From: Kiritimatiellia bacterium
Lineage (GTDB): Bacteria; Verrucomicrobiota; Kiritimatiellia; RFP12; DVOR01
Direction: 5' to 3'
Length of the DNA: 23,980 bases
NCBI GenBank assembly: GCA_900771325.1
Contig: CAAGNN010000096.1
Coordinates: 1-23,980, forward strand
Part shown: positions 14,331-22,207 of the stretch, piece after piece
Numbering within the stretch: position 1 is the first letter of the stretch
Layout of the letters: every line of letters starts with the position of its first letter
Notes under the pieces: model-generated
Databases searched by the model: none
Seen by the model: only the letters and a program-made list of their open reading frames with translations
Told to the model about the DNA's origin: nothing
Program-made: the position numbers and the translations under genes

Positions 14331-16517
14331 ATGGACTCCCAAACCATCTTCTATCTAACGGACGCGCCTGAGGCGACGAGCGAGTTGCTGCAGGAGTTGG
14401 AGTATGGGCTCTCGGATGCCTTTCAGGCCTTCTGCCGGGAGCACTTTACCTTCGAGGATCCGCTCGATTATCCGGAGTTGCGGCTGATTGCGGTGCGCAC
14501 GCCTGCGGAGTTGGATGCCGCGCTCTTCCACGCGCCCGATGAGCGCCACTTCCTCTCGGCCGAGGGGGCGGGGTGCTGTCTCTTTCTGTTGGATGACGAG
14601 CTGGGCGGGCGGCCGGTCTTTGACTATCAGCTCGATGGCTTACCGCTGCCGAAGTGGTTCCTCACCTACTTTCCGGCCATTCCCAAGGTGCTCGTGACGC
14701 GGCCCGGCCACGCCAAGCTGCACCTGCCTTCGCGCCGGTGGGCCCAGAAGCCCTTCTCGGTGCTCTGCAACCCCAAGCAGAATCGCGAGCGGCTGGACCA
14801 CCTCTTCGCCTCCTTTTGGCTGCCGCGCTTCTGGGACGCGCTGCGGCAGTATGTGCGCCGGCGCGCGGGGACGAGCTGGCACACCCCCGGCCACAACAAC
14901 GGCAACGCCTTCGAGCGCTCGCCCTTTCTCCACGGCTTTCACGACGCCTTCTCCTCGATGATCTTCCGCTCGGACCTCTCGGTTTCGGTGGAGTCGCTGG
15001 GCGACCTCTCCGACCCCGAGGGCCACACCCCGCTCTCCGAATCGCAGCGGCTCACTTCGGAGATCTTCGGCACCGCCCAGAGCTGCTACGTCACCAACGG
15101 CACCAGCACCTCCAACAAGGCAATGCTGATGACGCTCCTGCGCCCGGGCGAGGCGGTGTTGCTCGACCGCAACTGCCACAAATCCGTCCACCACGCGGTG
15201 GTGATGGCCGGGGCGGTGCCGCGCTACCTGCCGGCGCGCTACAACGAGCGCCTCGGCGTCTGGGGGCCCATTGCGCTGGAAGATCTGCGAGCCGAGCTGG
15301 CCGCGACCGTGTCCTTGCCCGAGGCGCAGCGGCCCAAGATGCTCGTCATCACCACCTGCACCTACGAGGGCATCCTCTACCCGGTCTGGGAGATTGGCCG
15401 CCTGTGCGAGGAGGCCGGGCTGCTCTTCTATGCCGACGAAGCCTGGGCGCCCTACCTCACCTTCCACCCCTACTACACGCGCACCCTCGAGGACGGCCGC
15501 CAGGTGCGCTTCAACGCCGTCTCGGAGGTCGGCGGGGCGCACTTCGCCGTGCAGTCCACCCACAAGGCCCTCTCCGCCTTCTCGCAGGCCTCGATGATCC
15601 ACGTCTCCAACCGCTTCAAGGCGCTGCTGGAGAGCGACACGAGCAAGCCCTTCCGCTGGCTGCGCCGCCGCTTCCACCTCCACGGCCACGGCTCCTACGA
15701 AAAGTTCTCGCACGACCTCCACGAGGTCCTGCGCTACTGGCACTCCACCTCCCCGCACTACCCCACCCTCGCCACGCTCGATATGGCCGGCATCCAAATG
15801 CGCCTCGAGGGCCTCGCCCTCATCGAGCAGCGCCTCCACTGGGTGGCCGCCTTCCAAAAGCGCGTCTCGGACCTCGTCCGCCGCCCCATCCACGAGTGCT
15901 TCGCCGGGGTCCGCGCCATCGCCGGCGACGCCCCGAGTTGGAAGCGCGAGGGCTACTTCCACGACCCGCTCAAGATGGTGCTCTGCTTCCGGACCGCGCG
16001 CGACTGCGAGGCCTTCCGCAAGCTCCTCCACCAGAGCCACATCCAGTGGGAGAAGGCCTCGCCCGTCACCATCCTCTTCCTCGTGACCGTCGGAACCGTG
16101 CGCGAGCACTTCGAGTACCTCTTCCGCTGCATTCGCCAGATGCAAAGCGCTATCGGCCTGAGCGAGGAGCTCCCCGCCGAGGCGAATAGTCTACGCCAGG
16201 CCATTGCCGGCCAGCCGGTCGTCCTCCCGCGCGATGCGGCCCTCTGCGATGGCGAACTGCTGCCGCTAGAGGCGTGCGAAGGGCGCATCTGCTCGCAGCT
16301 GCTGGTCCCCTACCCGCCCGGCATCCCCGTCTTTATTCCCGGCTTGCGCATCACCCGACCGATGATCGACCTCATCCTCGAGGTCATCCGCCGCGAGGGC
16401 CCCGATGCCGTCCACGGCCTCTTCGTCCGCGGCAAGAAGCCCTTCGTCGAGGTGCTGAACCGGGATGAAGAGGCGAAAGTGACCACCATTGAAGCGCCGA
16501 GGAGCGGTGGACGATGA
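14331..16517 (+). CDS. Orn/Lys/Arg-type PLP decarboxylase
   Basis: The 728-residue length fits the large prokaryotic ornithine/lysine/arginine decarboxylases (fold I). An N-terminal wing domain (about 1-135) precedes the PLP domain. The PLP domain has WHTPGHNNGNAF, SLGDLSDPEGHTPLSESQ, YVTNGTSTSNKAML, DRNCHKSVHHAVVMAG, FYADEAWAPYL (Asp369) and STHKALSAFSQASMIH with the Schiff-base Lys412. The C-terminal domain includes VPYPPGIPVFIPGLRIT. These enzymes make cadaverine, putrescine or agmatine for acid resistance or polyamine supply; the substrate cannot be read here. No Shine-Dalgarno precedes ATG 14331, and a heptamer array ends just before it. The last eight residues (EAPRSGGR) and the stop lie in a repeat flank shared with 20533-20575. 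Confidence 0.9.
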   Translation: MDSQTIFYLTDAPEATSELLQELEYGLSDAFQAFCREHFTFEDPLDYPELRLIAVRTPAELDAALFHAPDERHFLSAEGAGCCLFLLDDELGGRPVFDYQLDGLPLPKWFLTYFPAIPKVLVTRPGHAKLHLPSRRWAQKPFSVLCNPKQNRERLDHLFASFWLPRFWDALRQYVRRRAGTSWHTPGHNNGNAFERSPFLHGFHDAFSSMIFRSDLSVSVESLGDLSDPEGHTPLSESQRLTSEIFGTAQSCYVTNGTSTSNKAMLMTLLRPGEAVLLDRNCHKSVHHAVVMAGAVPRYLPARYNERLGVWGPIALEDLRAELAATVSLPEAQRPKMLVITTCTYEGILYPVWEIGRLCEEAGLLFYADEAWAPYLTFHPYYTRTLEDGRQVRFNAVSEVGGAHFAVQSTHKALSAFSQASMIHVSNRFKALLESDTSKPFRWLRRRFHLHGHGSYEKFSHDLHEVLRYWHSTSPHYPTLATLDMAGIQMRLEGLALIEQRLHWVAAFQKRVSDLVRRPIHECFAGVRAIAGDAPSWKREGYFHDPLKMVLCFRTARDCEAFRKLLHQSHIQWEKASPVTILFLVTVGTVREHFEYLFRCIRQMQSAIGLSEELPAEANSLRQAIAGQPVVLPRDAALCDGELLPLEACEGRICSQLLVPYPPGIPVFIPGLRITRPMIDLILEVIRREGPDAVHGLFVRGKKPFVEVLNRDEEAKVTTIEAPRSGGR

Positions 16518-16680
16518 GGGGCGATAACCTGGCACATCTCGATAGGCGGGAAAACTCGCCGTGCTTCGCGCGGCTCGCGATAGGCGGGAAAGCTGTCGCC
16601 AGAGGTGAAACGCCCGGCCCAATCTCACACGCTTGCCCGTCGCGGCACGCGCTTCACGCCTATCGCCTATCGCCTATCAC
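16492..16680. repeat. Variant repeat element, copy H, with GATAGGC/GCCTATC heptamers
   Basis: An outer flank (16492-16534) matches 40 of 43 bases of the flank of copy F (20533-20575, reverse strand). GATAGGC occurs at 16541-16547 and 16579-16585. The core GCTTGCCCGTCGCGGCACGC (16631-16650) resembles the CCGTCGCGGAACGCG core of the other copies. Three tandem GCCTATC heptamers follow (16658-16678). The usual GACAGC-type heptamer is thus replaced by an unrelated sequence, still inverted between arms. Confidence 0.7.
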
Positions 16681-16721
16681 GAGCGGCGCGTAGCGCAGCG
16701 AGCCAAACCCAAGGAGAACCT

Positions 16722-17432
16722 ATGACCCCCACACCCACCCCACAAGCAACACCCACTCCTCTCACCACCACGCTCAACCGCGAATATGCCCTGCGGCTGC
16801 TCGGCGTGGCCGTGCTCTTCATTGGCCTGAGCGGCTGGTTCCTCTATGATGGCGCGCGCGGCTACCCCGCCGAAAACGCCGCCGTCGCCCCCGTCGCCGC
16901 CGAGCTCGCCCAGCAGCCCAAAACCCCGCGCGACTGGGTCAACACCGCCAAGACCGGCACCGTGCCGCTCATCGACGCCTTCCAGGCGCGCGGCGTCAAG
17001 GCCCCCGGCAAGTTCGTCGACGGCTTCACCTCCTGGGTCCGCGCCGACGACCCGAAGGCCGACGACCCCCAGGCCGCCGCCGCGCTGCTCGCCCAGCCGG
17101 TCCATAGCGCCGACGACATCCGCACGCAGTTCATCTCCGCCGGGATTGGCCTCCTGGCCGCGGCCGGGCTGCTGGCGCTGCTGGCGCTGCGTTGGGCCAC
17201 GACCCTGCGCCTGGAGGGCGAAACCCTGGTGCAGCGCTTAGCCGGGCGCGAGCGCCGTTTCGCCTTGGCCGACCTGCGCGAACTCGATGACCGCGAGTGG
17301 GCCAAGCGCGGCATCGCCCGGGTCCGCTTCGCCACCGGCACCGTCACCCTCGACGCCTGGCACCACGCCAACATCCGCGCGCTCCACGACCGCCTCGCCG
17401 AGCGCGCCCCCGCCGCCGGAGGTCAGCCGTGA
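16722..17432 (+). CDS. Two-helix membrane protein of unknown function
   Basis: The 236-residue protein begins with a Pro/Thr-rich stretch, then a membrane helix (about 24-42, LRLLGVAVLFIGLSGWFLY). About 100 mainly extracytoplasmic or soluble residues follow, including GTVPLIDAFQARGVKAPGK and VHSADDIRTQFISAG. A second helix (about 141-160, GIGLLAAAGLLALLALRW) leads into a C-terminal ~75 residues (LRLEGETLVQRLAGRERRF and VRFATGTVTLDAWHHANIRA) whose outline recalls a bacterial PH-like domain. I do not recognise the family. A frame extends up to 16605, but AAGGAG lies 5 bases before ATG 16722. The stop overlaps the next gene's GTG (GTGA), so the two are coupled. Confidence 0.75.
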   Translation: MTPTPTPQATPTPLTTTLNREYALRLLGVAVLFIGLSGWFLYDGARGYPAENAAVAPVAAELAQQPKTPRDWVNTAKTGTVPLIDAFQARGVKAPGKFVDGFTSWVRADDPKADDPQAAAALLAQPVHSADDIRTQFISAGIGLLAAAGLLALLALRWATTLRLEGETLVQRLAGRERRFALADLRELDDREWAKRGIARVRFATGTVTLDAWHHANIRALHDRLAERAPAAGGQP

Positions 17433-18640
17433 AGCCCTCCACCCTGCCGCCCGAACTCTGCGAGGAGCTGCGCACGCGCGTCTTCGCCCCGGGTTTTATC
17501 CGCCTGACCCAGTCGCTGGTGCGCGAGGGCAAGCCCTTCCGCATCTCCCTGCGCCCGGTGCGCCTGAAGGGCAAAACCTTCCTCCAAGCCGAGATGGTCG
17601 ACGACGGCCGCACCCAGGTCCGCAACCTCACCGAGGCCGCCGCCCGCAAGGGTCTCGAGGAAATCCTCGCCCAGACCGGTAAGCGCGACCTCCACCTCAT
17701 CTCCCGCGAAGGCGACCTCCACATCCGCGTCACCAAGAAGGAGCGCGCCCTCGTCGCCCGAGGCAAGGCCAAGGCCGAGCCGGAGGAGGCCGCCGGTACC
17801 CCCGAGCCCGAGGCGAGCCACGACCGCGTCAAGAAGCAACCGCTTACCAGCTTCGACTCCGCCGCGCTCCTGCGCGTGCTGGGCCTGGCCGATGAGCGCG
17901 GCGCCCTCAAGCCCTCGATGCGCGGGAAGTACGACCAGGTCAACGCCCTGCTGCGCGCCGTCGAGCCCCTCCTCCCCGCCGAGCCGCCCGCGCGCTACAC
18001 CATCGTCGACTGCGGCTGCGGCAAGGCCTACCTCACCCTCGCCCTCCACGCCTACCTCACCCAGGGCAAAGGCTGGCCGTGCGTCGAAACGATCGGCATC
18101 GACCGCAACCCCGGCGTCATCGCCTCGGCCAAGCAGATGGCCGCCACCCTCGGCCTGGCCCAGGAGGTCGACTTCCGCGCCTGCGCCATTGCCGAGGCCG
18201 ACTTCCCCGAGGCCCCCGGGCTGGTGATGAGCCTGCACGCCTGCGACACGGCCACCGACGATGCGCTCATCGCCGCCGTCCGCGCCAAGGCCCAGAGCAT
18301 CCTCTGCGTCCCCTGCTGCCAGCACGAGCTCCACCACGCCCTCGACAACGGCGGCGGGGCTATGCGCGCCCTCCTGCGCCACGGCATCCTCCGCGAGCGT
18401 CTGGCCGACCTCTTGACCGACACCTTCCGCGCCCAGGTCCTGCGCATCTGCGGCTACCGCGCCCGCGTGATGGAGTTCGTCTCCCAGGAGGCCACCGGGC
18501 GCAACATCCTCATCCGCGCCGAGCGCGGCCTGCGCCCCGGCCTGGGCGAAGCCGAAGCCGAATACCGCGCCCTCTGCGACCTCTGGCAGGTGGAGCCGTA
18601 CATTGGACGCGCTTTACTCGCGCAAGAAGCAGACAGCTGA
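17429..18640 (+). CDS. SAM-dependent methyltransferase (Methyltransf_32-like)
   Basis: The 403-residue protein carries a class I methyltransferase domain in its second half. YTIVDCGCGKAYLTLALHAY (about 190-209) is the SAM-binding motif I, TIGIDRNPGVI is motif II, and VMSLHACDTATDDAL and CVPCCQHEL resemble the TRM13/GSTCD-like Methyltransf_32 group. The N-terminal ~110 residues (FRISLRPVRLKGKTFLQAEM and an arginine/lysine-rich part) look like a nucleic-acid-binding module, so RNA is a likely substrate (inference). The GTG start at 17429 has GGAGG 6 bases upstream and overlaps the preceding stop; an open extension to 17297 lacks such support. Its stop TGA lies inside the first heptamers of repeat copy E. 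Confidence 0.82.
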   Translation: MKPSTLPPELCEELRTRVFAPGFIRLTQSLVREGKPFRISLRPVRLKGKTFLQAEMVDDGRTQVRNLTEAAARKGLEEILAQTGKRDLHLISREGDLHIRVTKKERALVARGKAKAEPEEAAGTPEPEASHDRVKKQPLTSFDSAALLRVLGLADERGALKPSMRGKYDQVNALLRAVEPLLPAEPPARYTIVDCGCGKAYLTLALHAYLTQGKGWPCVETIGIDRNPGVIASAKQMAATLGLAQEVDFRACAIAEADFPEAPGLVMSLHACDTATDDALIAAVRAKAQSILCVPCCQHELHHALDNGGGAMRALLRHGILRERLADLLTDTFRAQVLRICGYRARVMEFVSQEATGRNILIRAERGLRPGLGEAEAEYRALCDLWQVEPYIGRALLAQEADS

Positions 18641-18758
18641 CAGCGGACAGCGGACAGCGCTGGCGCTCGATGTGCGTCGCCCGTCTGAGCCGTTAAACCA
18701 TACGCTTAGGAAATGCTATCGGTCCGTCGCGGAACGCGGCTGTCGGCTGTCCGCTTGA
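18629..18758. repeat. Heptamer-bounded repeat element, copy E
   Basis: The left arm AGACAGC, TGACAGC, GGACAGC, GGACAGC (18631-18658) includes the stop codon of the methyltransferase. The core GCTGGCGCTCGATGTG and CCCGTCTGAGCCGT follow, then CCGTCGCGGAACGCG (18724-18738) and the right arm GCTGTCG, GCTGTCC, GCTT. The orientation is opposite to copies A and D. The spacer separates two convergent genes, and no standard terminator is seen in it. Confidence 0.85.
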
Positions 18759-18776
18759 AGCGGCGCTAGCCGCTTC

Positions 18777-20348
18777 TCACGCTAAACGCAGAAAGATCAC
18801 CTTATGCACGGCGCGGGAGATGGCAGTGTAGAGGGCCGGGCCGTTCCAGGCGGGGTCGCTGTCGGTGACATCAAGGAGGATGAGGATGGGCGCCTCGAGG
18901 CCCTTGAACTTGCGGTAGGTGAAGTAGCGCAGACCGGGGAAGGCGGCGAGGAGGGGGTCGAGCTCCATCTTGGGGAGGACGTGGGCGCCGAGGAGGAGGA
19001 TGTCGCGCACCGGGATGGCCTGGACCTCGGTGAGCTGGCGCAGGAGCTCGGCGAGGTGCTCGCGGAGCTTGGCGCGGGTGGAGAAGCGGTAGTGCTCGCA
19101 GGGTTCGCCGGGCGGGGCGCTGGGGAGGATACGCGTGGCCTCGCCGGCGTAGGGCTTGAGGAGGTCGAAGACGGTGCGGGTGTTGCGGCAGTTGGTGGTG
19201 AGCTTCGCCTCGGGCCAGGGGAAGGCGGGGATGGCGGAGAGGTTGCGCTGGAAGATGTTCTGCGCCGGGTCGTAGAAGACGATGAAGCCGCTGCGCTCGG
19301 GCACCAGGGCCGTGACCGCTTGCCAGACATCCGGGGAGAAGTCCTGCCCCTCGTCGACGATGACGCAGTCGTAGGGCGAGCGCTCAGCGAAGGCGCGGGC
19401 CACGGGCACGGCATCGCGCGCCAGGGTGTGCCAGAAGTGGCGCGAGCCATCATCCTGACGGCCGAGGAGCTCGCAAAGTAGATCGTAGATGGCCACGGCG
19501 CGGATGCGCGGCTCGGGGGCGGTGACGGCGCGCAGGTGCTCGGCCAGCAGCAGGTTGAAGCAGAGGAGGAGGACGCGCTTGCCCTCAGCGGCGAGCTGGG
19601 CGGCGCGGCGCAGGGCCAGGAGGGTCTTGCCCGAGCCGGCACAGCCGCAGACGCGCAGGCGGGGGAACTGCGAGAAGGCATCGAAGGCGACCGCTTGGTC
19701 CTGCGTCAGGCGGGCGAGGCTCGCATCGCTCAGGAGCCGGCGCTGACTCCAGCCCGGGCGGTAGGCCACGCGCGGGGCGAAGAGGGTGCGCAGGCGCACG
19801 CGCAGCGCTTCGCCGGCCTCGAGGGAGAGCGGGGCGAGGGGCTGGGAGATGGTGGCGCGGGGCGAGGCGAAGAGGCGGAGGAAGGCCGGCTCGGGGTGCG
19901 GCAGGTCCTCGGCGTAGAGGGTGATGCCCTGGAGGTCGATCGGCTCGTGCGCCGGGCGCAGGGAGAAGGGGAGCCAGACGGCGTGGCAGAGGGGCAGCGG
20001 GAAGGGGGCGGCATCGAGCTCGCGGCAGAGGATACGCAGGAGGGCGTGGGCGTTGCGCGTGGCCTGCTCGGCGGGGGAGGCGCGCATCTTGCGGCCATTC
20101 TGGAACCAGCCCTCGCTGTTGCAGAGCACCTCGCCGCCCTTCACCTCCAGCACCAACAGCCCGTGCTGCGGGTGGAAGCAGAGGAAGTCCACCTCGCCCT
20201 CGCCCGCCGGCAGCCCCTCCTCCAGGTCCGAATAGACCAGCGACCACCAGACGCTCCACCCCTCGGGCAGGTTCAGCTCCAGCGCCCGGAAGACGTAGCG
20301 CTCGGCCTGCGGCCCGCTGCCGAAGAAGTTGGGGATGAGTTCTGCCAT
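18777..20348 (-). CDS. NERD-domain / UvrD-like SF1 helicase fusion
   Basis: The 523-residue protein joins an N-terminal NERD nuclease-related domain (about 12-130, GEVDFLCF then GLLVLEVKGGEV, the Asp...Glu-x-Lys core) to a superfamily 1 helicase. Helicase motifs seen: Walker A CGCAGSGKTLLALRRA (Lys241), VIVDEGQDFSPDVWQ (Walker B), FYDPAQNIFQRN, LTTNCRNTRTVFDLL, YFTYRKFKGLEAPILILLDV and motif VI LYTAISRAVHKVIFL. The 1B/2B insertions are small, giving a compact helicase. NERD-helicases are thought to act in DNA processing, and some in phage defence; this one stands alone between metabolic genes with no visible partner. No Shine-Dalgarno precedes the ATG. TATAAC ends 3 bases upstream, at the edge of heptamer array F. 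Confidence 0.9.
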   Translation of the reverse strand: MAELIPNFFGSGPQAERYVFRALELNLPEGWSVWWSLVYSDLEEGLPAGEGEVDFLCFHPQHGLLVLEVKGGEVLCNSEGWFQNGRKMRASPAEQATRNAHALLRILCRELDAAPFPLPLCHAVWLPFSLRPAHEPIDLQGITLYAEDLPHPEPAFLRLFASPRATISQPLAPLSLEAGEALRVRLRTLFAPRVAYRPGWSQRRLLSDASLARLTQDQAVAFDAFSQFPRLRVCGCAGSGKTLLALRRAAQLAAEGKRVLLLCFNLLLAEHLRAVTAPEPRIRAVAIYDLLCELLGRQDDGSRHFWHTLARDAVPVARAFAERSPYDCVIVDEGQDFSPDVWQAVTALVPERSGFIVFYDPAQNIFQRNLSAIPAFPWPEAKLTTNCRNTRTVFDLLKPYAGEATRILPSAPPGEPCEHYRFSTRAKLREHLAELLRQLTEVQAIPVRDILLLGAHVLPKMELDPLLAAFPGLRYFTYRKFKGLEAPILILLDVTDSDPAWNGPALYTAISRAVHKVIFLRLA

Positions 20349-20357
20349 AGCGTTATA

Positions 20358-20575
20358 GCCGACAGCTGACAGCCGACAGCGGACAAGTCCGTAGCGTTAG
20401 CGAAGGAGCTATGCCATCGCGCTGGCGCTCGATGTGGAAGGCCCGTCTGAGCCGTGAAGGGCACACTTGCCACGCCAACAGCCCCTCCGTCGCGGAACGC
20501 GGCTGTCCGCTGTCCGCTGTCGGCTGTCCGCTTGCCAGGTTATCGCTCCTCATCTTCCACCGCTCCTCGGGGCTT
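20358..20575. repeat. Heptamer-bounded repeat element, copy F, with conserved outer flank
   Basis: The left arm is CCGACAG/CTGACAG units (20359-20385). An extra insert of about 50 bases follows, then GCTGGCGCTCGATGTGGAAG and GGCCCGTCTGAGCCGTG, then CCGTCGCGGAACGCG (20487-20501). The right arm is GCTGTCC, GCTGTCC, GCTGTCG, GCTGTCC, GCTTGCC. Beyond the arm, 20533-20575 matches 40 of 43 bases of 16492-16534 on the other strand. The element fills the pyrD-helicase spacer. Confidence 0.85.
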
Positions 20576-20585
20576 TGCCGGCGAA

Positions 20586-21497
20586 CTATACCTTCAGCGT
20601 TCCCCGGAAGTCGTTGATGTCGGCGATGCCGTGGGCGTCGAGCCAGGCTTCCATTCCTTCCAGGACGTGGAGGGGGGCGAGGGGGTCGATGAAGGTGGCG
20701 GTGCCGACGGCGACGGCGGTGGCGCCCACCAGGATAAAGTCGAGCGCATCCTTGGCCGTGAAGATGCCGCCCATCGCCAGGAGGGGCACCTCGGCCACCT
20801 GCGCGGCCTCCCACACGTGCTTGAGGGCGATGGGGTGAATGCCCGCGCCCGAGAGGCCGCCGACGCGGTTGGCGAGCACCGGGCGGCGCGTCTCCAGGTC
20901 CACGGCCATCGCCGGCAGGGTGTTAATGAGGGAGATAGCGTTGGCCCCGGCCTCCTGGGCGGCGCGGACGAAGGGGCGCACGTCGGGCACGTTGGGCGCG
21001 AGCTTGGGGAGGATGGGCAGCGTGGTGGCTTCGCGCACGGCCTTGACCACCTCGGTAAAGGTCTCGACCCGCGTGCCGAAGCTTGCCCCGCCCTCCTTGA
21101 CGTTGGGGCAGGAGACGTTGAGCTCCAGGCCGACCACGCCCGGCACGCCGGTCAGCCGCGCGGCCACCTGGGCGTATTCCTCGACGCTGGTCCCCCAGAT
21201 ATTGACGATGGTGGGCACCTGGCGCTCGACGAGGAAGGGCATATCCTCGGCGATGAAGGCCTCCACGCCCGGCCCTTGCAGGCCGATAGCGTTCATCATC
21301 CCGCCGGGCACCTCGGTGTGGCGCGGCAAGGGGTTCCCCGGCCAGGGGCACGCGCGGATGCCCTTGACCGTCACCGCGCCCAGACGCGAGATGTCGAAGA
21401 GGCCGGCATATTCCTGCCCATATCCAAAGGTTCCCGAGGCCACGGTGACGGGATTCTTCATCGCGATCCCGCCCAGGTCGACTGCCATCTTTGCCAT
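20586..21497 (-). CDS. pyrD: Dihydroorotate dehydrogenase, class 1B-type catalytic subunit
   Basis: Oxidises dihydroorotate to orotate with FMN in pyrimidine synthesis. The 303-residue protein has the family opening MAVDLGGIAMKNPVTVASGT, TVKGI (Lys45), PGGMMNAIGLQGPGVEAF and LELNVSCPNVKEGG, whose Cys130 is the catalytic base of cytosolic class 1 enzymes. LPKLAPNV, ISLINTLPAMAVDLETRRPV and the FMN-phosphate loop LAMGGIFTAKDALDFILVGA are also present. NAD-linked 1B enzymes need a PyrK electron-transfer subunit, which is not in this window. A frame runs up to 21605, but AAGGAG lies 6 bases before ATG 21497. Heptamer elements occupy both flanking spacers. Confidence 0.94.
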   Translation of the reverse strand: MAKMAVDLGGIAMKNPVTVASGTFGYGQEYAGLFDISRLGAVTVKGIRACPWPGNPLPRHTEVPGGMMNAIGLQGPGVEAFIAEDMPFLVERQVPTIVNIWGTSVEEYAQVAARLTGVPGVVGLELNVSCPNVKEGGASFGTRVETFTEVVKAVREATTLPILPKLAPNVPDVRPFVRAAQEAGANAISLINTLPAMAVDLETRRPVLANRVGGLSGAGIHPIALKHVWEAAQVAEVPLLAMGGIFTAKDALDFILVGATAVAVGTATFIDPLAPLHVLEGMEAWLDAHGIADINDFRGTLKV

Positions 21498-21503
21498 AGT
21501 TAG

Positions 21504-21515
21504 CTCCTTATTATA
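21504..21515 (-). promoter_or_regulatory. TATAAT directly abutting the pyrD Shine-Dalgarno
   Basis: On the minus strand the last heptamer (ending GGCT) is followed by TATAAT (21510-21515) and at once by AAGGAG (21504-21509). The Shine-Dalgarno is convincing. If TATAAT were a -10 box, transcription would begin at or after the Shine-Dalgarno, so its promoter role is doubtful, although CTGTCA in the array sits at -35 distance. Confidence 0.4.
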
Positions 21516-21662
21516 AGCCGACAGCGAACAGCTGACAGCTGACAGCGCTGGCGCTCGATGTGGAAGGCCCGTCTGAGCCGTGGGAAACACACCTCTGAGG
21601 CCCACGGATTGTCCGTCGCTTTGCGTGCTGTCCGCTGTCCGCTGTCAGCTGTCCGCTTGCCA
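21516..21662. repeat. Heptamer-bounded repeat element, copy G
   Basis: The left arm is CCGACAG, CGAACAG, CTGACAG, CTGACAG (21518-21545). GCTGGCGCTCGATGTGGAAG and GGCCCGTCTGAGCCGTGG follow, then a degenerate form of the other core (CCGTCGCTTTGCGTG, 21612-21626) and the right arm GCTGTCC, GCTGTCC, GCTGTCA, GCTGTCC, GCTTGCC. It lies between nusB (stop at 21715) and pyrD. Confidence 0.82.
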
Positions 21663-21714
21663 TCTTACTCCTCAGCCACTGCCACGGTCCCTCGGAAGGG
21701 CGGCAGCGAACTCC

Positions 21715-22206
21715 TTATCCCTTTGCAAACCGATCCAGCACGCCGTTGACGAAGGCGCCGGCCTCTTCGTTGGAGAAGTACTTGGCCAACTCGATGGCCT
21801 CGTTGATGACCACCGGGGCGGGGGTCTTCAGCTCGCGGATTTCATAGACGGCCAGGCGCAGCACGCAGCGCTCGATCACGCCCAGGCGGTCGAAGCTCCA
21901 GTGCTCGCAGAAGGGCACCAGCAGCGCGTCGATCTGGTCGAGCTTCCCCAGAGTGCCGCGGACGAGCTGCTCGGTGAACTCGCGCACGCCGGTGGAGGCC
22001 AGGCGCTCGCCCGGCTGGAGGGCGCGCTCCATCTCGTCGAGGTCGTCATCCTCCTTGCCGGCGGCCTCCTGGCGGCAGCTCCACTGCTGCTCCCAGAAGT
22101 GCGCAAGGATCATCTCAGTCTTGGCGAAGGGGTTCAGGTCGGCCTGCACAATCATCTGCAGGGCCCACTCGCGGGCTTTGTGGCGGCGGTTTGTCGGCGG
22201 CTTCAT
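21715..22206 (-). CDS. nusB: Transcription antitermination protein NusB
   Basis: An RNA-binding all-helical protein that, with NusE (S10), binds boxA in rRNA antitermination complexes. The 163 residues contain the usual basic opening NRRHKAREWALQMIVQADL, an acidic insert (AAGKEDDDLDEMERAL, about 46-61) and the conserved C-terminal half LGVIERCVLRLAVYEIREL, VVINEAIELAKYFSNEEAG and FVNGVLDRF. A longer frame begins at 22350, but GGAGGAG lies 7 bases before ATG 22206, and only 1 base separates it from the ribH stop. The ribBA-ribH-nusB order is a widespread bacterial arrangement. Confidence 0.95.
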   Translation of the reverse strand: MKPPTNRRHKAREWALQMIVQADLNPFAKTEMILAHFWEQQWSCRQEAAGKEDDDLDEMERALQPGERLASTGVREFTEQLVRGTLGKLDQIDALLVPFCEHWSFDRLGVIERCVLRLAVYEIRELKTPAPVVINEAIELAKYFSNEEAGAFVNGVLDRFAKG

Positions 22207-22207
22207 C

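Noticed and set aside
14640..16145. 501-codon minus-strand and 511-codon plus-strand frames within the decarboxylase
   Set aside because: Both are codon-bias shadows; the decarboxylase frame carries all the PLP motifs.
20454..21503. 349-codon plus-strand frame opposite pyrD
   Set aside because: Starts within repeat element F and is the antisense of a clear pyrD; no motifs.
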